Both the position numbers and the translations under genes were made by a program. This document shows, piece by piece, positions 1 to 8,608 of a stretch of DNA of 64,000 nt. Location of the stretch: positions 141,819 through 205,818 of the forward strand of contig NZ_FCNU01000002.1 of NCBI RefSeq assembly GCF_001545115.1, in the 5' to 3' direction. The DNA comes from Candidatus Protochlamydia phocaeensis (GTDB taxonomy: Bacteria; Chlamydiota; Chlamydiia; Chlamydiales; Parachlamydiaceae). Position 1 is the first letter of the stretch. Every line of letters starts with the position of its first letter. Under the pieces are notes generated by a model. The model was not told where the DNA came from, did no database searches, and worked only from the letters and a program-made list of their open reading frames with translations.

Positions 1-1021
1 GCTCTTCTTTAAAAATTTTCATGGGTGCCGCGTCAAGATTGCCCGCTCTTTCTTCAACAAAATCTATTCCTACATTAGCCACCGCAATTTTCTCTGGTTG
101 CTTAATAGAGTCTAGGACTTCCATTAAACTGTCGGGGCGTTTGGACGGATGATTCTGCAAACAATGGCGTAATAAACTGTCCCAGTTATAGCGACATCCC
201 CTTCTAGCAGACGGCATCTCAAAAATCCCTTCCGGCAATTCATTGAAAAGCAAGAAATAGGTTAACACGCCAAACGCATAAATATCGGCTTTATGGTCAA
301 CAGGATAAGGAGAATCTAAACGCTTCTGTTCCGGAGCGAGAAAGGCATAGTTTTGTAAAAATGAAGTATGCAAAGGAATCAGTTTTTGCTGATCCAGAGG
401 AGGATTAGGATAACGGTCCTGCCCAGCTTTTTGCGCAACAATTTGGAGTCCAATCCCCAAAGCCTCAGCAACATTTTTATATGTTCTAGTTAGAACAGCT
501 CCTGGCCCAATAATCCGCATAAGCCCAAAATCGGACAAGTAAACGTCTAGTCCTTGTTTTCTTTTTCCAATGAGAATATTATTAAGCTTTAGGCTGCGAT
601 GGACAAGCTCTCTATTTCCCACCTTCTTGGCATGTGCATAATCAAGCGGATCGGCAATGCGCTTTAATAAATAAAAAATCTCCTCCTCTTCCAGCGGACG
701 GCCAAGTCCCATTATGTATTGGGCCAAGTTGGTCGTCTCGCCCAACTCATCGACAATGCAATCAGTCACAAGAAAATAAATTCCTTGGGCGAAAGAAATA
801 TTGTAGACCTTAACGATATTGGGATGATCCAATGCAGCCAATGCTCCCACATCTTCCTCAAAGCGCTGGATAAAGCTCCGGTCGGAAGCCAGTTCTTCAG
901 GCAGAACCTTTAATACATATTGGCGCTTCATGAAACGGTGCTCTGCCAAGAAAACGGTCCCTAAAGTTCCTTGTCCAATTGGCTTGATAATGTTGTAATC
1001 CCCTAAAATGCGCGGTTCCAT
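1..1021 (-). CDS. Serine/threonine protein kinase-like protein, C-terminus beyond the window
   Basis: Open frame of 340 codons from ATG at 1021, still open at the left edge. It shows an N-terminal protein kinase domain: glycine loop GQGTLG (about residues 16-21), the ATP-binding lysine in YVLKVLP (K38), a Glu-containing helix C region (RFEED), a catalytic-loop region HRSLKLNN (141-148), SDFG (163-166) and APEQ further on. The catalytic Asp of the HRD motif is Ser (S143, codon 593-595), while Lys145, Asn148 and the DFG Asp are kept. Chlamydiae encode Pkn1 and PknD kinases with long C-terminal regions; which of these this one matches cannot be decided from the visible part. The S143 substitution suggests weak or no phosphotransfer, but that is inference. 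Confidence 0.85.
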   Translation of the reverse strand, partial: MEPRILGDYNIIKPIGQGTLGTVFLAEHRFMKRQYVLKVLPEELASDRSFIQRFEEDVGALAALDHPNIVKVYNISFAQGIYFLVTDCIVDELGETTNLAQYIMGLGRPLEEEEIFYLLKRIADPLDYAHAKKVGNRELVHRSLKLNNILIGKRKQGLDVYLSDFGLMRIIGPGAVLTRTYKNVAEALGIGLQIVAQKAGQDRYPNPPLDQQKLIPLHTSFLQNYAFLAPEQKRLDSPYPVDHKADIYAFGVLTYFLLFNELPEGIFEMPSARRGCRYNWDSLLRHCLQNHPSKRPDSLMEVLDSIKQPEKIAVANVGIDFVEERAGNLDAAPMKIFKEE

Positions 1022-1106
1022 GCTCTTCCTCTATGTCTTATCTTTCTGCCGAAAATAGTTAGTCTAAAAATTATTTTCAAATTTCTTCCCATCTCAACCT
1101 TTTTTT

Positions 1107-1688
1107 TCAAAAGATGGATGAATCACTCTTAAGAGAAAAGCCAAGCTTACCCTTTAATTGCTTTTCCACATCACCCGGGATAGCGTCATCTCCGATCAAG
1201 GCCACATTGGAAATGATTGTTAAAAAGGTATTAAACTCCTCTTTAGAGCCTTGTAAAGTAAAGTCTTGATACGTTCGTTCTAGAAAAAAACTTACTTCCC
1301 CTATACCCGAATATATTGTATTTCTTTCAACCATGGCTTCTTTTTTATAATGTTCTGCCAATAGATTTTTTAATCGGTCAGCATGGCCTTTTTTGCAACT
1401 TAGGCAAAGATAGGTTTTTCTAATATGGGCAAATGCTTCAGGACAAATATACAAAGCTATGCGAGTAATAATCCCTTTTTCCGTTGAATTTTCATAATGA
1501 AAAAAATCTAGTTCCGACAAGCTTTGATTAAGGACGCGAACCCAGCCACCAAGCGTTTCAGTAATTTTTTTTTCTTCAATGATACTCCCTTCATCTGTCT
1601 GCTGATTGACGTCTTCTGGCTCTAATAATAAATTTTGTTTACCATGATCGATAGTTAGGGAGGAATGTGAAAAACCATTTAAATTCAT
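1107..1688 (-). CDS. Hypothetical protein
   Basis: About 193 residues from ATG at 1688. This start is preferred to the ATG at 1730 because a GAAGGGG ribosome-binding sequence sits about five bases upstream of it. I recognise no family. The protein is mixed alpha/beta in composition with no signal peptide or membrane segment; it contains a CLSCKKGH stretch (CxxC) in the middle and an acidic N-terminal third. It lies just upstream of the kinase gene on the same strand (gap about 85 bases), so the two may be co-transcribed. Function unknown. Confidence 0.6.
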   Translation of the reverse strand: MNLNGFSHSSLTIDHGKQNLLLEPEDVNQQTDEGSIIEEKKITETLGGWVRVLNQSLSELDFFHYENSTEKGIITRIALYICPEAFAHIRKTYLCLSCKKGHADRLKNLLAEHYKKEAMVERNTIYSGIGEVSFFLERTYQDFTLQGSKEEFNTFLTIISNVALIGDDAIPGDVEKQLKGKLGFSLKSDSSIF

Positions 1689-1844
1689 ATTAGCCCCTTC
1701 TTTAAGGTTTAAATGACCGTGCTTTAACAAGCGTCCCTAAATTGATCAATATTTGCTTTAAACGCGTTTTTGCTTTTTTGGAAGCCTAAAGCCTGCTTTT
1801 AGCAAACACTTATGAATTTTAGAGACATTTTCTTAGAAAATGCC

Positions 1845-1909
1845 TTAAAACCGCTAATGACCTATATTTCAAATTAGCCTCTCGAATCTAGGCTATTAGC
1901 GGTTTTAAT
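1845..1909. repeat. Palindromic intergenic repeat, core family copy 1
   Basis: Imperfect inverted repeat of about 26 bases per arm. The left arm contains CCGCTAATGACCTATATT, the right arm GAATCTAGGCTATTAGCGG, and they are joined by a short spacer. It lies in the 414-base divergent gap between the hypothetical gene and yidC. The arms match the core motif found at about nine other intergenic sites in this window. The rest of the gap is AT-rich and shows no gene. Confidence 0.7.
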
Positions 1910-2102
1910 ACATTTCTTAAACAAAATCGTTAGCATATCAATCTTTTGATCAAATGAGAAGATTTTTTCAAAATAAAGCCAATTAAAAAACTCATTGCTT
2001 ATTTTTTATAAAAGTCAGCTATTTTTTAAACTTTACCAAATCTTCAGAATGCGCCATTTTTCTTGTCACTTTCATCGTTAATATGGTAATTTATTCCTTT
2101 TA

Positions 2103-4643
2103 ATGTTTGATTTTAACACTTTAAAGGTAAATTGGCTCATGGATAAACGCACGATCCTGTTTGTAGTAGCTCTTTCTCTTACTTTATTTGGACTTAATCT
2201 CTTTTTTCAACAGCAAAACGCCCAGACAAAACAAGAATGGCTCGCTCAGCAACAAGCTCAAAAAGCCCGGCAAGAGGAGCGAGTTAAAGAAGAAATTGGC
2301 CAGCGAACAGCAAATCCTGATATGCTTCCCCTCGTCAAGCTGTATAGCGACGAGCAAAAACAAAACTTTTTAGCAGGGGGGATTGCAGACGGCGATCAAA
2401 TTCTTACTCTTTCATGGACAGATGATCTCCCTTCCCATATCTATGCACTAGATTCTAATGATGAATTGATCGCCTATACCCTGATTTATCATCAGCCAGG
2501 AGTAGGCGCTCCTGCCCTTTACGGAGCCAGTTCAAAAGAGGCTGCTTCTATGCCGATTGGCCACTTACCGGAATTTGGGCGATATGATCTGCAATTAGTC
2601 TCGTTCCATCCAGATGCCCGCCATCCTTTTGGCGTGACTTTGGGAGAATATACAGATGGTCATTTTTCTCTTCCTCGCCATGATTTATCTTTTTTTAATG
2701 GTCACGCAAAAGAGCATTTTCCTCATTATTTGGCCATTGCTCTTTTAAAAACGAACCGAGGCTATCTGCCAGTCGGACTCTATGAAGCAGAGCAGCAAAA
2801 ATTCGTACGCCTGCAAGATACAAATGGACTGGCACAGTATATACAGCCTATCCAAACGCCTAGCCAGCCTTCGAACAAAAAAGCAGAAGAGAAATTTTAC
2901 GTATTGGAAAACGCTTATCAGCAGTTCGTTTTTTCTAGCCGCGGAGGCGCCTTAGCTGAGATCAACCTTCCCTTTGAAACCAAGGATAATCCACAAAGCG
3001 TTGTGCGGGAAATTGAATTTGACCGGGATATGGTCAAGAATCATCCTTATAATGCTTACTTTCCGGCCCACCCTTATTATACCCCGTCTTCTTCGAATTC
3101 CGATTCTTTTACTTTTCATGAGCAAGGAAAGCTGGGTGGATATTATCCCTTACTACGTCGGGATTTAATTGAGAAACCTCCCTTTAAGAGCGTCAAAATT
3201 CCCGCTCAATATTACGCCCTTAATATTGTATCCGAATACCCTGAGCTTGCTGAACTGAATTTTGACGTGAAGCACTTTGATGAACGTTCGATTACTTTTG
3301 AAGCCGTCCAAAATCACCGGCGCATTACAAAGACCTACTCTTTTGGCGACTCTAAGGAAGAAGCTCCTTATTGCCTTCATTTAACGATTAAAATTGAAGG
3401 CGATGGAAGAGGATTATGGTTGACGTCAGGCATTCCCGAAGTGGAATGGATCTCCGGCGCTCCTACCCCTTCTTTGAAATATCGCATTACCCGTAATCAG
3501 AAGGCTGAAGTCGAGAAAATTGATCTGCCTAAAGATGCCTTAACGGTAACGTCCACTTATCCTGATTGGATCTGCAATTCCAATGGTTTCTTAGGTATGA
3601 TCATGGATCCTATTAAGGAAGTTGATCCTGGCTATCGGGTTCAATTCATTTCAGGCAATGCGGCTCCCTCAAGACTGGTAGAGATTGATGAAGAATACCA
3701 ACGCTATAAAGCGGCAGATATGCCTGGATACATGACTTTGCTACCCTTGAAGTCGCAAGGCGGAACAATGACCTTCCGCTTTTTTGCCGGGCCTTTCGAT
3801 AGCGACATCCTCAAAGCGATCGATAAGAAGTATTCTGATCCAGCCACAGGCTATAATCCCGATTACATCGCCTGCCAGACGATGCATGGCTGGTTTACTT
3901 TCATTTCGGAGCCGTTTGCCAAATTTTTGCTCGTTCTCATGAACTTTTTCCATTATATAACGGGTTCATGGGCTTTATCGATCATGTTATTGACCATCAG
4001 CTTGCGCTTAATGCTTTATCCGCTTAACACGTGGTCGACAAAGTCCATGATCCGCATGCAGCAGATCAGTCCGGAAGTATCGGCCTTGCAGGAAAAGTAT
4101 AAAAAAGACCCCAAGAAGGCGCAAATGGAAATCATGGCTCTTTATAGAGAACGTGGAGTCAATCCGGCCTCCGGCTGCTTGCCCTTGCTTATCCAAATGC
4201 CCTTTTTAATTGGAATGTTCGATCTCTTAAAGTCAAGCTTTGCCCTTCGTGGAGCCTCTTTCATTCCCGGTTGGATTGATGATTTGACAGCCCCTGATGT
4301 GTTATTCAGCTGGAGCCGTCCTATTTTCTTTATTGGCACGGAATTCCATCTATTGCCGATCCTATTAGGATTAGTCATGTTTTTGCAGCAACGCTTGATG
4401 TCTACAGCTCCCAAAGATCCAAAGCTGATGACAGACCAGCAGCGCCAGCAGCGTACAATGGGAACCATGATGGCCGCCGTATTCGCCGTTATGTTTTATA
4501 ACTTCCCATCTGGATTGAATATTTATTGGCTATTTTCCATGTTATTAGGCATCCTCCAACAGTGGTATACGACAAAGAAAATGCAAGCCCGCCCTACCGA
4601 GGCGGCTTCACCGCAGCCTTCTAAGAAAGCACGAACGAAATAA
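2103..4643 (+). CDS. yidC: Membrane protein insertase YidC/Oxa1
   Basis: Inserts and folds inner-membrane proteins, with SecYEG or alone. The protein has 846 residues: an N-terminal membrane anchor (about 15-32), a very long periplasmic domain (about 35-600) and a C-terminal cluster of membrane segments (about 610-830) with the 60 kDa inner membrane protein/Oxa1 signature region (SGCLPLLIQMPFLIGMF). The large periplasmic domain is longer than in Escherichia coli and resembles chlamydial homologues. An ATG at 2139 (residue 13, MDKRTILF) is an alternative start that looks more like YidC N-termini; neither start has a strong ribosome-binding site. It is followed by dnaA, the same neighbour as in Chlamydia trachomatis (CT251-CT250). 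The tail is Lys/Arg-rich. Confidence 0.95.
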   Translation: MFDFNTLKVNWLMDKRTILFVVALSLTLFGLNLFFQQQNAQTKQEWLAQQQAQKARQEERVKEEIGQRTANPDMLPLVKLYSDEQKQNFLAGGIADGDQILTLSWTDDLPSHIYALDSNDELIAYTLIYHQPGVGAPALYGASSKEAASMPIGHLPEFGRYDLQLVSFHPDARHPFGVTLGEYTDGHFSLPRHDLSFFNGHAKEHFPHYLAIALLKTNRGYLPVGLYEAEQQKFVRLQDTNGLAQYIQPIQTPSQPSNKKAEEKFYVLENAYQQFVFSSRGGALAEINLPFETKDNPQSVVREIEFDRDMVKNHPYNAYFPAHPYYTPSSSNSDSFTFHEQGKLGGYYPLLRRDLIEKPPFKSVKIPAQYYALNIVSEYPELAELNFDVKHFDERSITFEAVQNHRRITKTYSFGDSKEEAPYCLHLTIKIEGDGRGLWLTSGIPEVEWISGAPTPSLKYRITRNQKAEVEKIDLPKDALTVTSTYPDWICNSNGFLGMIMDPIKEVDPGYRVQFISGNAAPSRLVEIDEEYQRYKAADMPGYMTLLPLKSQGGTMTFRFFAGPFDSDILKAIDKKYSDPATGYNPDYIACQTMHGWFTFISEPFAKFLLVLMNFFHYITGSWALSIMLLTISLRLMLYPLNTWSTKSMIRMQQISPEVSALQEKYKKDPKKAQMEIMALYRERGVNPASGCLPLLIQMPFLIGMFDLLKSSFALRGASFIPGWIDDLTAPDVLFSWSRPIFFIGTEFHLLPILLGLVMFLQQRLMSTAPKDPKLMTDQQRQQRTMGTMMAAVFAVMFYNFPSGLNIYWLFSMLLGILQQWYTTKKMQARPTEAASPQPSKKARTK

Positions 4644-4649
4644 TAGAAT

Positions 4650-4690
4650 GGGCGTATGCAAGTCTCTTTAGCTTTGACTTGCATGCGCCC
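4650..4690. terminator. Strong hairpin between yidC and dnaA
   Basis: GGGCGTATGCAAGTC (4650-4664) pairs with GACTTGCATGCGCCC (4676-4690), 15 base pairs with one G-T wobble and an 11-base loop. No T run follows, so it may be a rho-independent-like pause, an mRNA 3' stabiliser or an attenuator upstream of dnaA. Confidence 0.55.
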
Positions 4691-4756
4691 GTCGATTATA
4701 CTCAGCTCGGCACTTGTTTGGATAGCCATTGAATCAAGATAGCAAAGTGGGCACGC

Positions 4757-6112
4757 ATGCAAGCTTGGGAACAATTTTTGCAACTGCAAGAAGCTGAATT
4801 AGGAACGGAAACGGTACAAAAATGGCTGAGAAGTTTAAAAATCCAGCGCTTTGATGCTTGCAACCTTTATTTAGAAGCCAAAGATTCCTTCCAAGCCCTT
4901 TGGTTTGAGGAACATATACGCGGCAAAGCCCAATCGAAGCTTGTCAACGGGAATAACAAGCGGATCAAGATCCACTTATCAATCGCCAATTCTCCTCAAG
5001 CCGCTAAGAAAGCGAAGTTAAAAGCCAAAATTAAAGAAAGCACGTCTCCTTTTCAGCTGACTTTTGACGATCTGGATCCTCTTTGCCTCTTTCAATACTT
5101 TATTGTCAGCGAAGAAAATACACTGGCACATAAGCTTTTTCTAGAAATTGCCGGTCTTTCCCCTCAAACTCATACAGCCCAGCTAGGCACATTCAATCCT
5201 ATTTATCTTTATGGAGGAGGGGGAACGGGAAAAACGCATTTGTTAATGAGCCTTGCCCACACCCTGCGCGCGCAAGGCTTAAAAATTATTTATGTCCGTG
5301 CAGAAACATTTACAGACCATGTTGTCACGGCAATACGGGCTGGAGAGATGAGCGTATTTCGCCAAGCTTATCGCAATATAGATGTTTTGCTCGTTGACGA
5401 CGTCCATGTCTTTTCACGCAAAGGAGCTACACAAGAAGAGTTCTTCCACACCTTTAACACTTTGCATCTGGAAGGCAAGCAGATCATTTTGAGCGCCAAT
5501 TGTGCGCCGCAAGAGCTTCAATTGATAGAGCCTCGCCTGGTCAGCCGTTTTGAATGGGGGATCGTTCTTCCCCTCAAACCTCTTAAAACCGAAGATATGC
5601 GGCTTTTATTAAATACGAAAGCGCAAGCTTTACATTTTCCACTCCCCACAAAAATTGCCGATTTCCTTTTGGAGACATTTACCAGCAATCCCAAAACGCT
5701 GATCAAAGCCCTTGAAGCGCTAGTCTTGCGTTTGCACTTGGATTCAAAAAACACGCTTTCTTCTTTGACCACTACAGCTGCTAAAACACTTCTGGCGGAT
5801 TTGGTTGATGAGGAGGTGAAATCGGCAATCACTCCGGCTAAGATCATTCAAGCAGTGGCCGAACAGTATGGCATCCGAACAGAGGATATTTTGGGTAAAG
5901 CACAAACAAGGGATTGCGCTCTGCCGCGCCAGTTGGCCATGCATCTATGCCGCGAGCAGCTCAAAATGCCATTCATGAAAATTGGCGATCTTTTTTTTCG
6001 CGACCACTCCACTGTCATGTCTAGTGTCAAGCACATTCAAAAAGCGCTCGATCAAGATGACCGGGAAATTACCGGAGCTTGGCATGCCATTCTAAAAAAA
6101 CTGCAAGCTTAA
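4757..6112 (+). CDS. dnaA: Chromosomal replication initiator DnaA
   Basis: 451 residues. DnaA assembles on the origin and opens it for helicase loading. The sequence shows an N-terminal domain I, an AAA+ domain with Walker A GGGGTGKTH (about 153-161), Walker B VLLVDDVH (about 210-217) followed by the family stretch TQEEFFHTFN, an SRF sensor region (LVSRFEWG), and a C-terminal helix-turn-helix domain IV ending in RDHSTVMSSVKHI (about 415-427), the DnaA signature. Walker A differs slightly from the common GGxGLGKTH. Chlamydiae carry two dnaA paralogues; the position next to yidC fits the CT250 type. There is a 113-base gap after yidC, with a hairpin. Confidence 0.96.
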   Translation: MQAWEQFLQLQEAELGTETVQKWLRSLKIQRFDACNLYLEAKDSFQALWFEEHIRGKAQSKLVNGNNKRIKIHLSIANSPQAAKKAKLKAKIKESTSPFQLTFDDLDPLCLFQYFIVSEENTLAHKLFLEIAGLSPQTHTAQLGTFNPIYLYGGGGTGKTHLLMSLAHTLRAQGLKIIYVRAETFTDHVVTAIRAGEMSVFRQAYRNIDVLLVDDVHVFSRKGATQEEFFHTFNTLHLEGKQIILSANCAPQELQLIEPRLVSRFEWGIVLPLKPLKTEDMRLLLNTKAQALHFPLPTKIADFLLETFTSNPKTLIKALEALVLRLHLDSKNTLSSLTTTAAKTLLADLVDEEVKSAITPAKIIQAVAEQYGIRTEDILGKAQTRDCALPRQLAMHLCREQLKMPFMKIGDLFFRDHSTVMSSVKHIQKALDQDDREITGAWHAILKKLQA

Positions 6113-6154
6113 GCCGGCCATCCTTCTTTCGATTCTTTCTTGCCGCCTTCCTTG

Positions 6155-6177
6155 TGCTATATTTGAGATTATTTTCT
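6155..6177 (+). repeat. Core intergenic repeat copy 2 (partial)
   Basis: GCTATATTTGAGATTATTTTC matches the downstream half of the core repeat seen near 46641 (TAGATTTGAGATTATTTTCC). It lies in the 222-base gap downstream of dnaA. Confidence 0.5.
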
Positions 6178-6334
6178 CCTTATAACTTGAATTCAAGCCA
6201 TTAGAAGAGTTTTTAACAAACTTTTGCCGATCCTTCCTTTTGTGACAATAATCAAAGTATGATATATGAAGCCTCAACCGTACTAATTTATTTTTTAAAC
6301 CAACTTTATCAACAAAATAAATGCGGAGAAAGAC

Positions 6335-6904
6335 ATGCAAGCAAGTTTATCAGGCAGCCGACTAGAATTCTCTCAGCTGAACGCATCAACTCACCAAACT
6401 AGAAAGGCACCTGGCAATGAGGATGAGGACGAGCGCAAAATTTTTGTTATAGCCAATACCTGTATTGGCGTAGGGGCGCTTACTATAGGCTCTTGCGCAC
6501 TTGTCAAGTCTTCGCGCTTCTATAAAATAATTCAGCGCGGAGATGCGTGTTTGCTTGGCCTCATTCTCTTTCATACGGGATTGAGCTTTTATGCTTTTAA
6601 TCCCAATAAAGCAGCTTCTGCCTGGTTTGCTTGCACAAATTATTTTAGAAAGTCTGATCCTTCAACTCAGAAAATAAAACACTATCTTCGTGTTCTCTGC
6701 CTTTTGAATCTTCTAAAAAATAAATTTCCGGATAAAAAAGATATCCCTCGCTCTGCAAGCCCACAGAATGGGCGTCTATTTGTTATCAATCCAGAGCCGC
6801 GGCAGACACAAAGGCCCCAACAAGAAAATGAGGACAAAGAGGCCTCCCTCCTTCCTATTGTTTATTTAGCAAAAATGGCCCTTAGATCCCTATTTTCTTC
6901 CTAA
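6335..6904 (+). CDS. Hypothetical membrane protein
   Basis: 189 residues. Start ATG is preceded by GGAGAAAG at good spacing. An acidic, charged N-terminus (about 1-34) is followed by two hydrophobic segments (about 36-58 and 70-90) separated by a short charged turn, then a basic region (KKFPDKKD type) and a polar, acidic tail. Two closely spaced membrane hairpin segments are a feature of chlamydial inclusion-membrane proteins, but here the segments are short and the resemblance is weak. It ends 23 bases before ahcY and may be read with it. No family recognised. Confidence 0.55.
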   Translation: MQASLSGSRLEFSQLNASTHQTRKAPGNEDEDERKIFVIANTCIGVGALTIGSCALVKSSRFYKIIQRGDACLLGLILFHTGLSFYAFNPNKAASAWFACTNYFRKSDPSTQKIKHYLRVLCLLNLLKNKFPDKKDIPRSASPQNGRLFVINPEPRQTQRPQQENEDKEASLLPIVYLAKMALRSLFSS

Positions 6905-6927
6905 CTAATAAAGTCAGAGGCTTTCTT

Positions 6928-8358
6928 ATGAATAAAAACCATTCCTTTTCCTCCAATCAAAGCAGCAAATCAGCCGGCTCGGATCGTGAAGGAAAGACCT
7001 ATCAATTCAAACAGCCCAGCTTAGGAGGCGTCATGAAACAGGATTACCGCATTGCCCGCGATTTGGCAATCGACTCTCCTGAAGGAGCGGAACTCGCTCT
7101 ACTTGGACGCCGCGAAATTGAACTGGCGGAGAAAGAAATGCCGGGCTTAATGGCCCTTCGCCGTGAATTTGCAGACTCCAAACCTTTGGCTGGCGCAAGA
7201 ATCGCCGGCTGCCTGCATATGACGATCCAAACGGCTGTCCTGATTGAAACGCTTTTGGCTTTAGGGGCAGAGGTGCGTTGGTCGTCTTGCAATATTTATT
7301 CTACACAGGACCAAGCCGCCGCGGCCATGGCTGCCAAAGGCGTTCCCGTTTTTGCCTGGAAAGGCATGTCTCTAGAGGAATATGAATGGTGCATTGAGCA
7401 AACCCTATTCTTTGGCGACCGTCCCCTTAATATGATCCTAGATGATGGCGGCGACCTCACTCAGATTGTGCATGAAAAGCATTCCGAGCTGCTTGCCGGT
7501 ATCAAGGGAATTTCCGAAGAAACAACGACAGGCGTGCGCGCCTTGGTGCGCCGCGAAAGGCAAGGATCATTAGGCGCTCCTGCCATTAATGTGAACGATT
7601 CGGTAACTAAATCCAAATTTGACAATTTATATGGATGCCGCGAATCCCTCCTCGATGGGATCAAGCGGGCTACCGATGTCATGATAGCAGGCAAAGTCGC
7701 TGTCATAGCAGGATATGGAGATGTGGGCAAAGGCTCGGCCGCCTCTTTATCAGCACTGGGCGCTCGCATCATTATTTGCGAAGTAGACCCTATTTGTGCC
7801 TACCAAGCCGCCATGGAAGGATTTGAAGTCAAGACAATGGACGAAGCCGCGCCTATCGGCGATATTTTTGTCACGGCCACCGGATGCATCGATATTATTG
7901 TCGGCAAACATATGGAACACATGAAGGATGGCGCCATTCTATGCAATATTGGCCATTTCGATTGCGAAATCGATGTCGCCTGGCTCAAGAATAATTCAAA
8001 TATTGAAGAAATTCCCATTAAACCGCAAGTAGACCGCTTTCAATGGAAAGACGGATCCAAAAGCCTTATCCTGCTGGCTCAAGGTCGCTTAGTCAATCTT
8101 GGATGTGCAAAAGGACATCCTTCTTTTGTCATGTCCAATTCCTTTTCCAATCAAGTCCTGGCGCAAATTGAGCTATGGAATAATTATGACCGCTACAAAA
8201 TTGGCGTCTATCGGCTGCCCAAAATTTTGGATGAGAAGGTCGCTCGCCTGCATCTGGGCCAATTAAGCGTCCACTTAACCACTCTTACACCTGAACAGGC
8301 CGCTTATCTAGATGTCAATATAGAAGGCCCTTATAAACCCGATTATTACCTTTATTGA
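6928..8358 (+). CDS. ahcY: Adenosylhomocysteinase (S-adenosyl-L-homocysteine hydrolase)
   Basis: Cleaves S-adenosylhomocysteine to adenosine and homocysteine with bound NAD, keeping methylation reactions running. Family stretches are clear: [35 protein letters not shown], the NAD-binding [10 protein letters not shown] (about 260-269) and the C-terminal KPDYYLY that replaces the usual PFKPDHYRY. The longest frame gives 476 residues. An internal ATG at 7033 has an excellent AGGAGG five bases upstream and would give 441 residues, nearer to the family's usual length and starting right before the conserved region. That start may well be the true one; the 35-residue Ser-rich extension has no known counterpart. 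Confidence 0.95.
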   Translation: MNKNHSFSSNQSSKSAGSDREGKTYQFKQPSLGGVMKQDYRIARDLAIDSPEGAELALLGRREIELAEKEMPGLMALRREFADSKPLAGARIAGCLHMTIQTAVLIETLLALGAEVRWSSCNIYSTQDQAAAAMAAKGVPVFAWKGMSLEEYEWCIEQTLFFGDRPLNMILDDGGDLTQIVHEKHSELLAGIKGISEETTTGVRALVRRERQGSLGAPAINVNDSVTKSKFDNLYGCRESLLDGIKRATDVMIAGKVAVIAGYGDVGKGSAASLSALGARIIICEVDPICAYQAAMEGFEVKTMDEAAPIGDIFVTATGCIDIIVGKHMEHMKDGAILCNIGHFDCEIDVAWLKNNSNIEEIPIKPQVDRFQWKDGSKSLILLAQGRLVNLGCAKGHPSFVMSNSFSNQVLAQIELWNNYDRYKIGVYRLPKILDEKVARLHLGQLSVHLTTLTPEQAAYLDVNIEGPYKPDYYLY

Positions 8359-8413
8359 TCGCTGTCATTTATGCGACAGAGGTTTAGAAAAAAAATTAAT
8401 TTTCTGAAACATT

Positions 8414-8442
8414 TTGTTTGGCGGAAAATTCCTAAATATGGT
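8414..8442 (+). promoter_or_regulatory. Candidate sigma-70-type promoter for tRNA-Pro
   Basis: TTGTTT (8414-8419), a 17-base spacer and TATGGT (8437-8442), with the tRNA beginning 28 bases further on. Spacing and distance suit a stable RNA promoter; the -10 match is only moderate. Confidence 0.45.
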
Positions 8443-8469
8443 AATTTTTTATTCTCTTTTCGAGAGAAT

Positions 8470-8544
8470 CGGAGCATAGCGCAGCTTGGCTAGCGCGGCT
8501 GCTTTGGGAGCAGTAGGTCGGGGGTTCGAATCCCTCTGCTCCGA
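8470..8544 (+). tRNA. tRNA-Pro (anticodon TGG)
   Basis: The full cloverleaf can be drawn. The acceptor stem is CGGAGCA (8470-8476) with TGCTCCG (8537-8543). The D arm begins TAGCGCAGC, the anticodon stem-loop is CTGCTTTGGGAGCAG with anticodon TGG, and the T arm is GGGGGTTCGAATCCCTC. The discriminator is A, and CCA is not encoded. Sequence features agree with bacterial tRNA-Pro. Confidence 0.95.
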
Positions 8545-8547
8545 TCG

Positions 8548-8581
8548 CCCTATCTTTGGTAACGGAGATAGGGTTTTTTTA
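8548..8581 (+). terminator. Rho-independent terminator after tRNA-Pro
   Basis: CCCTATCT (8548-8555) pairs with AGATAGGG (8566-8573), followed directly by a run of about eight T. A classical intrinsic terminator separating the tRNA from lgt. Confidence 0.88.
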
Positions 8582-8608
8582 TTTTATCAGCTAACCAAGG
8601 GCTTTCGC

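Noticed and set aside
719..913. Small plus-strand ORF inside the kinase gene
   Set aside because: It is a shadow of the kinase frame on the minus strand, with no ribosome-binding site and no low-complexity-free homology features.
1107..1730. Start at 1730 for the hypothetical gene
   Set aside because: The ATG at 1688 has the good GAAGGGG site; the extra 14 residues have no supporting signal.
8486..8608. Longer reading frame for lgt starting at 8486
   Set aside because: It runs through the tRNA-Pro gene and its terminator; the ATG at 8609 has an AAGGG site and begins where the family begins.
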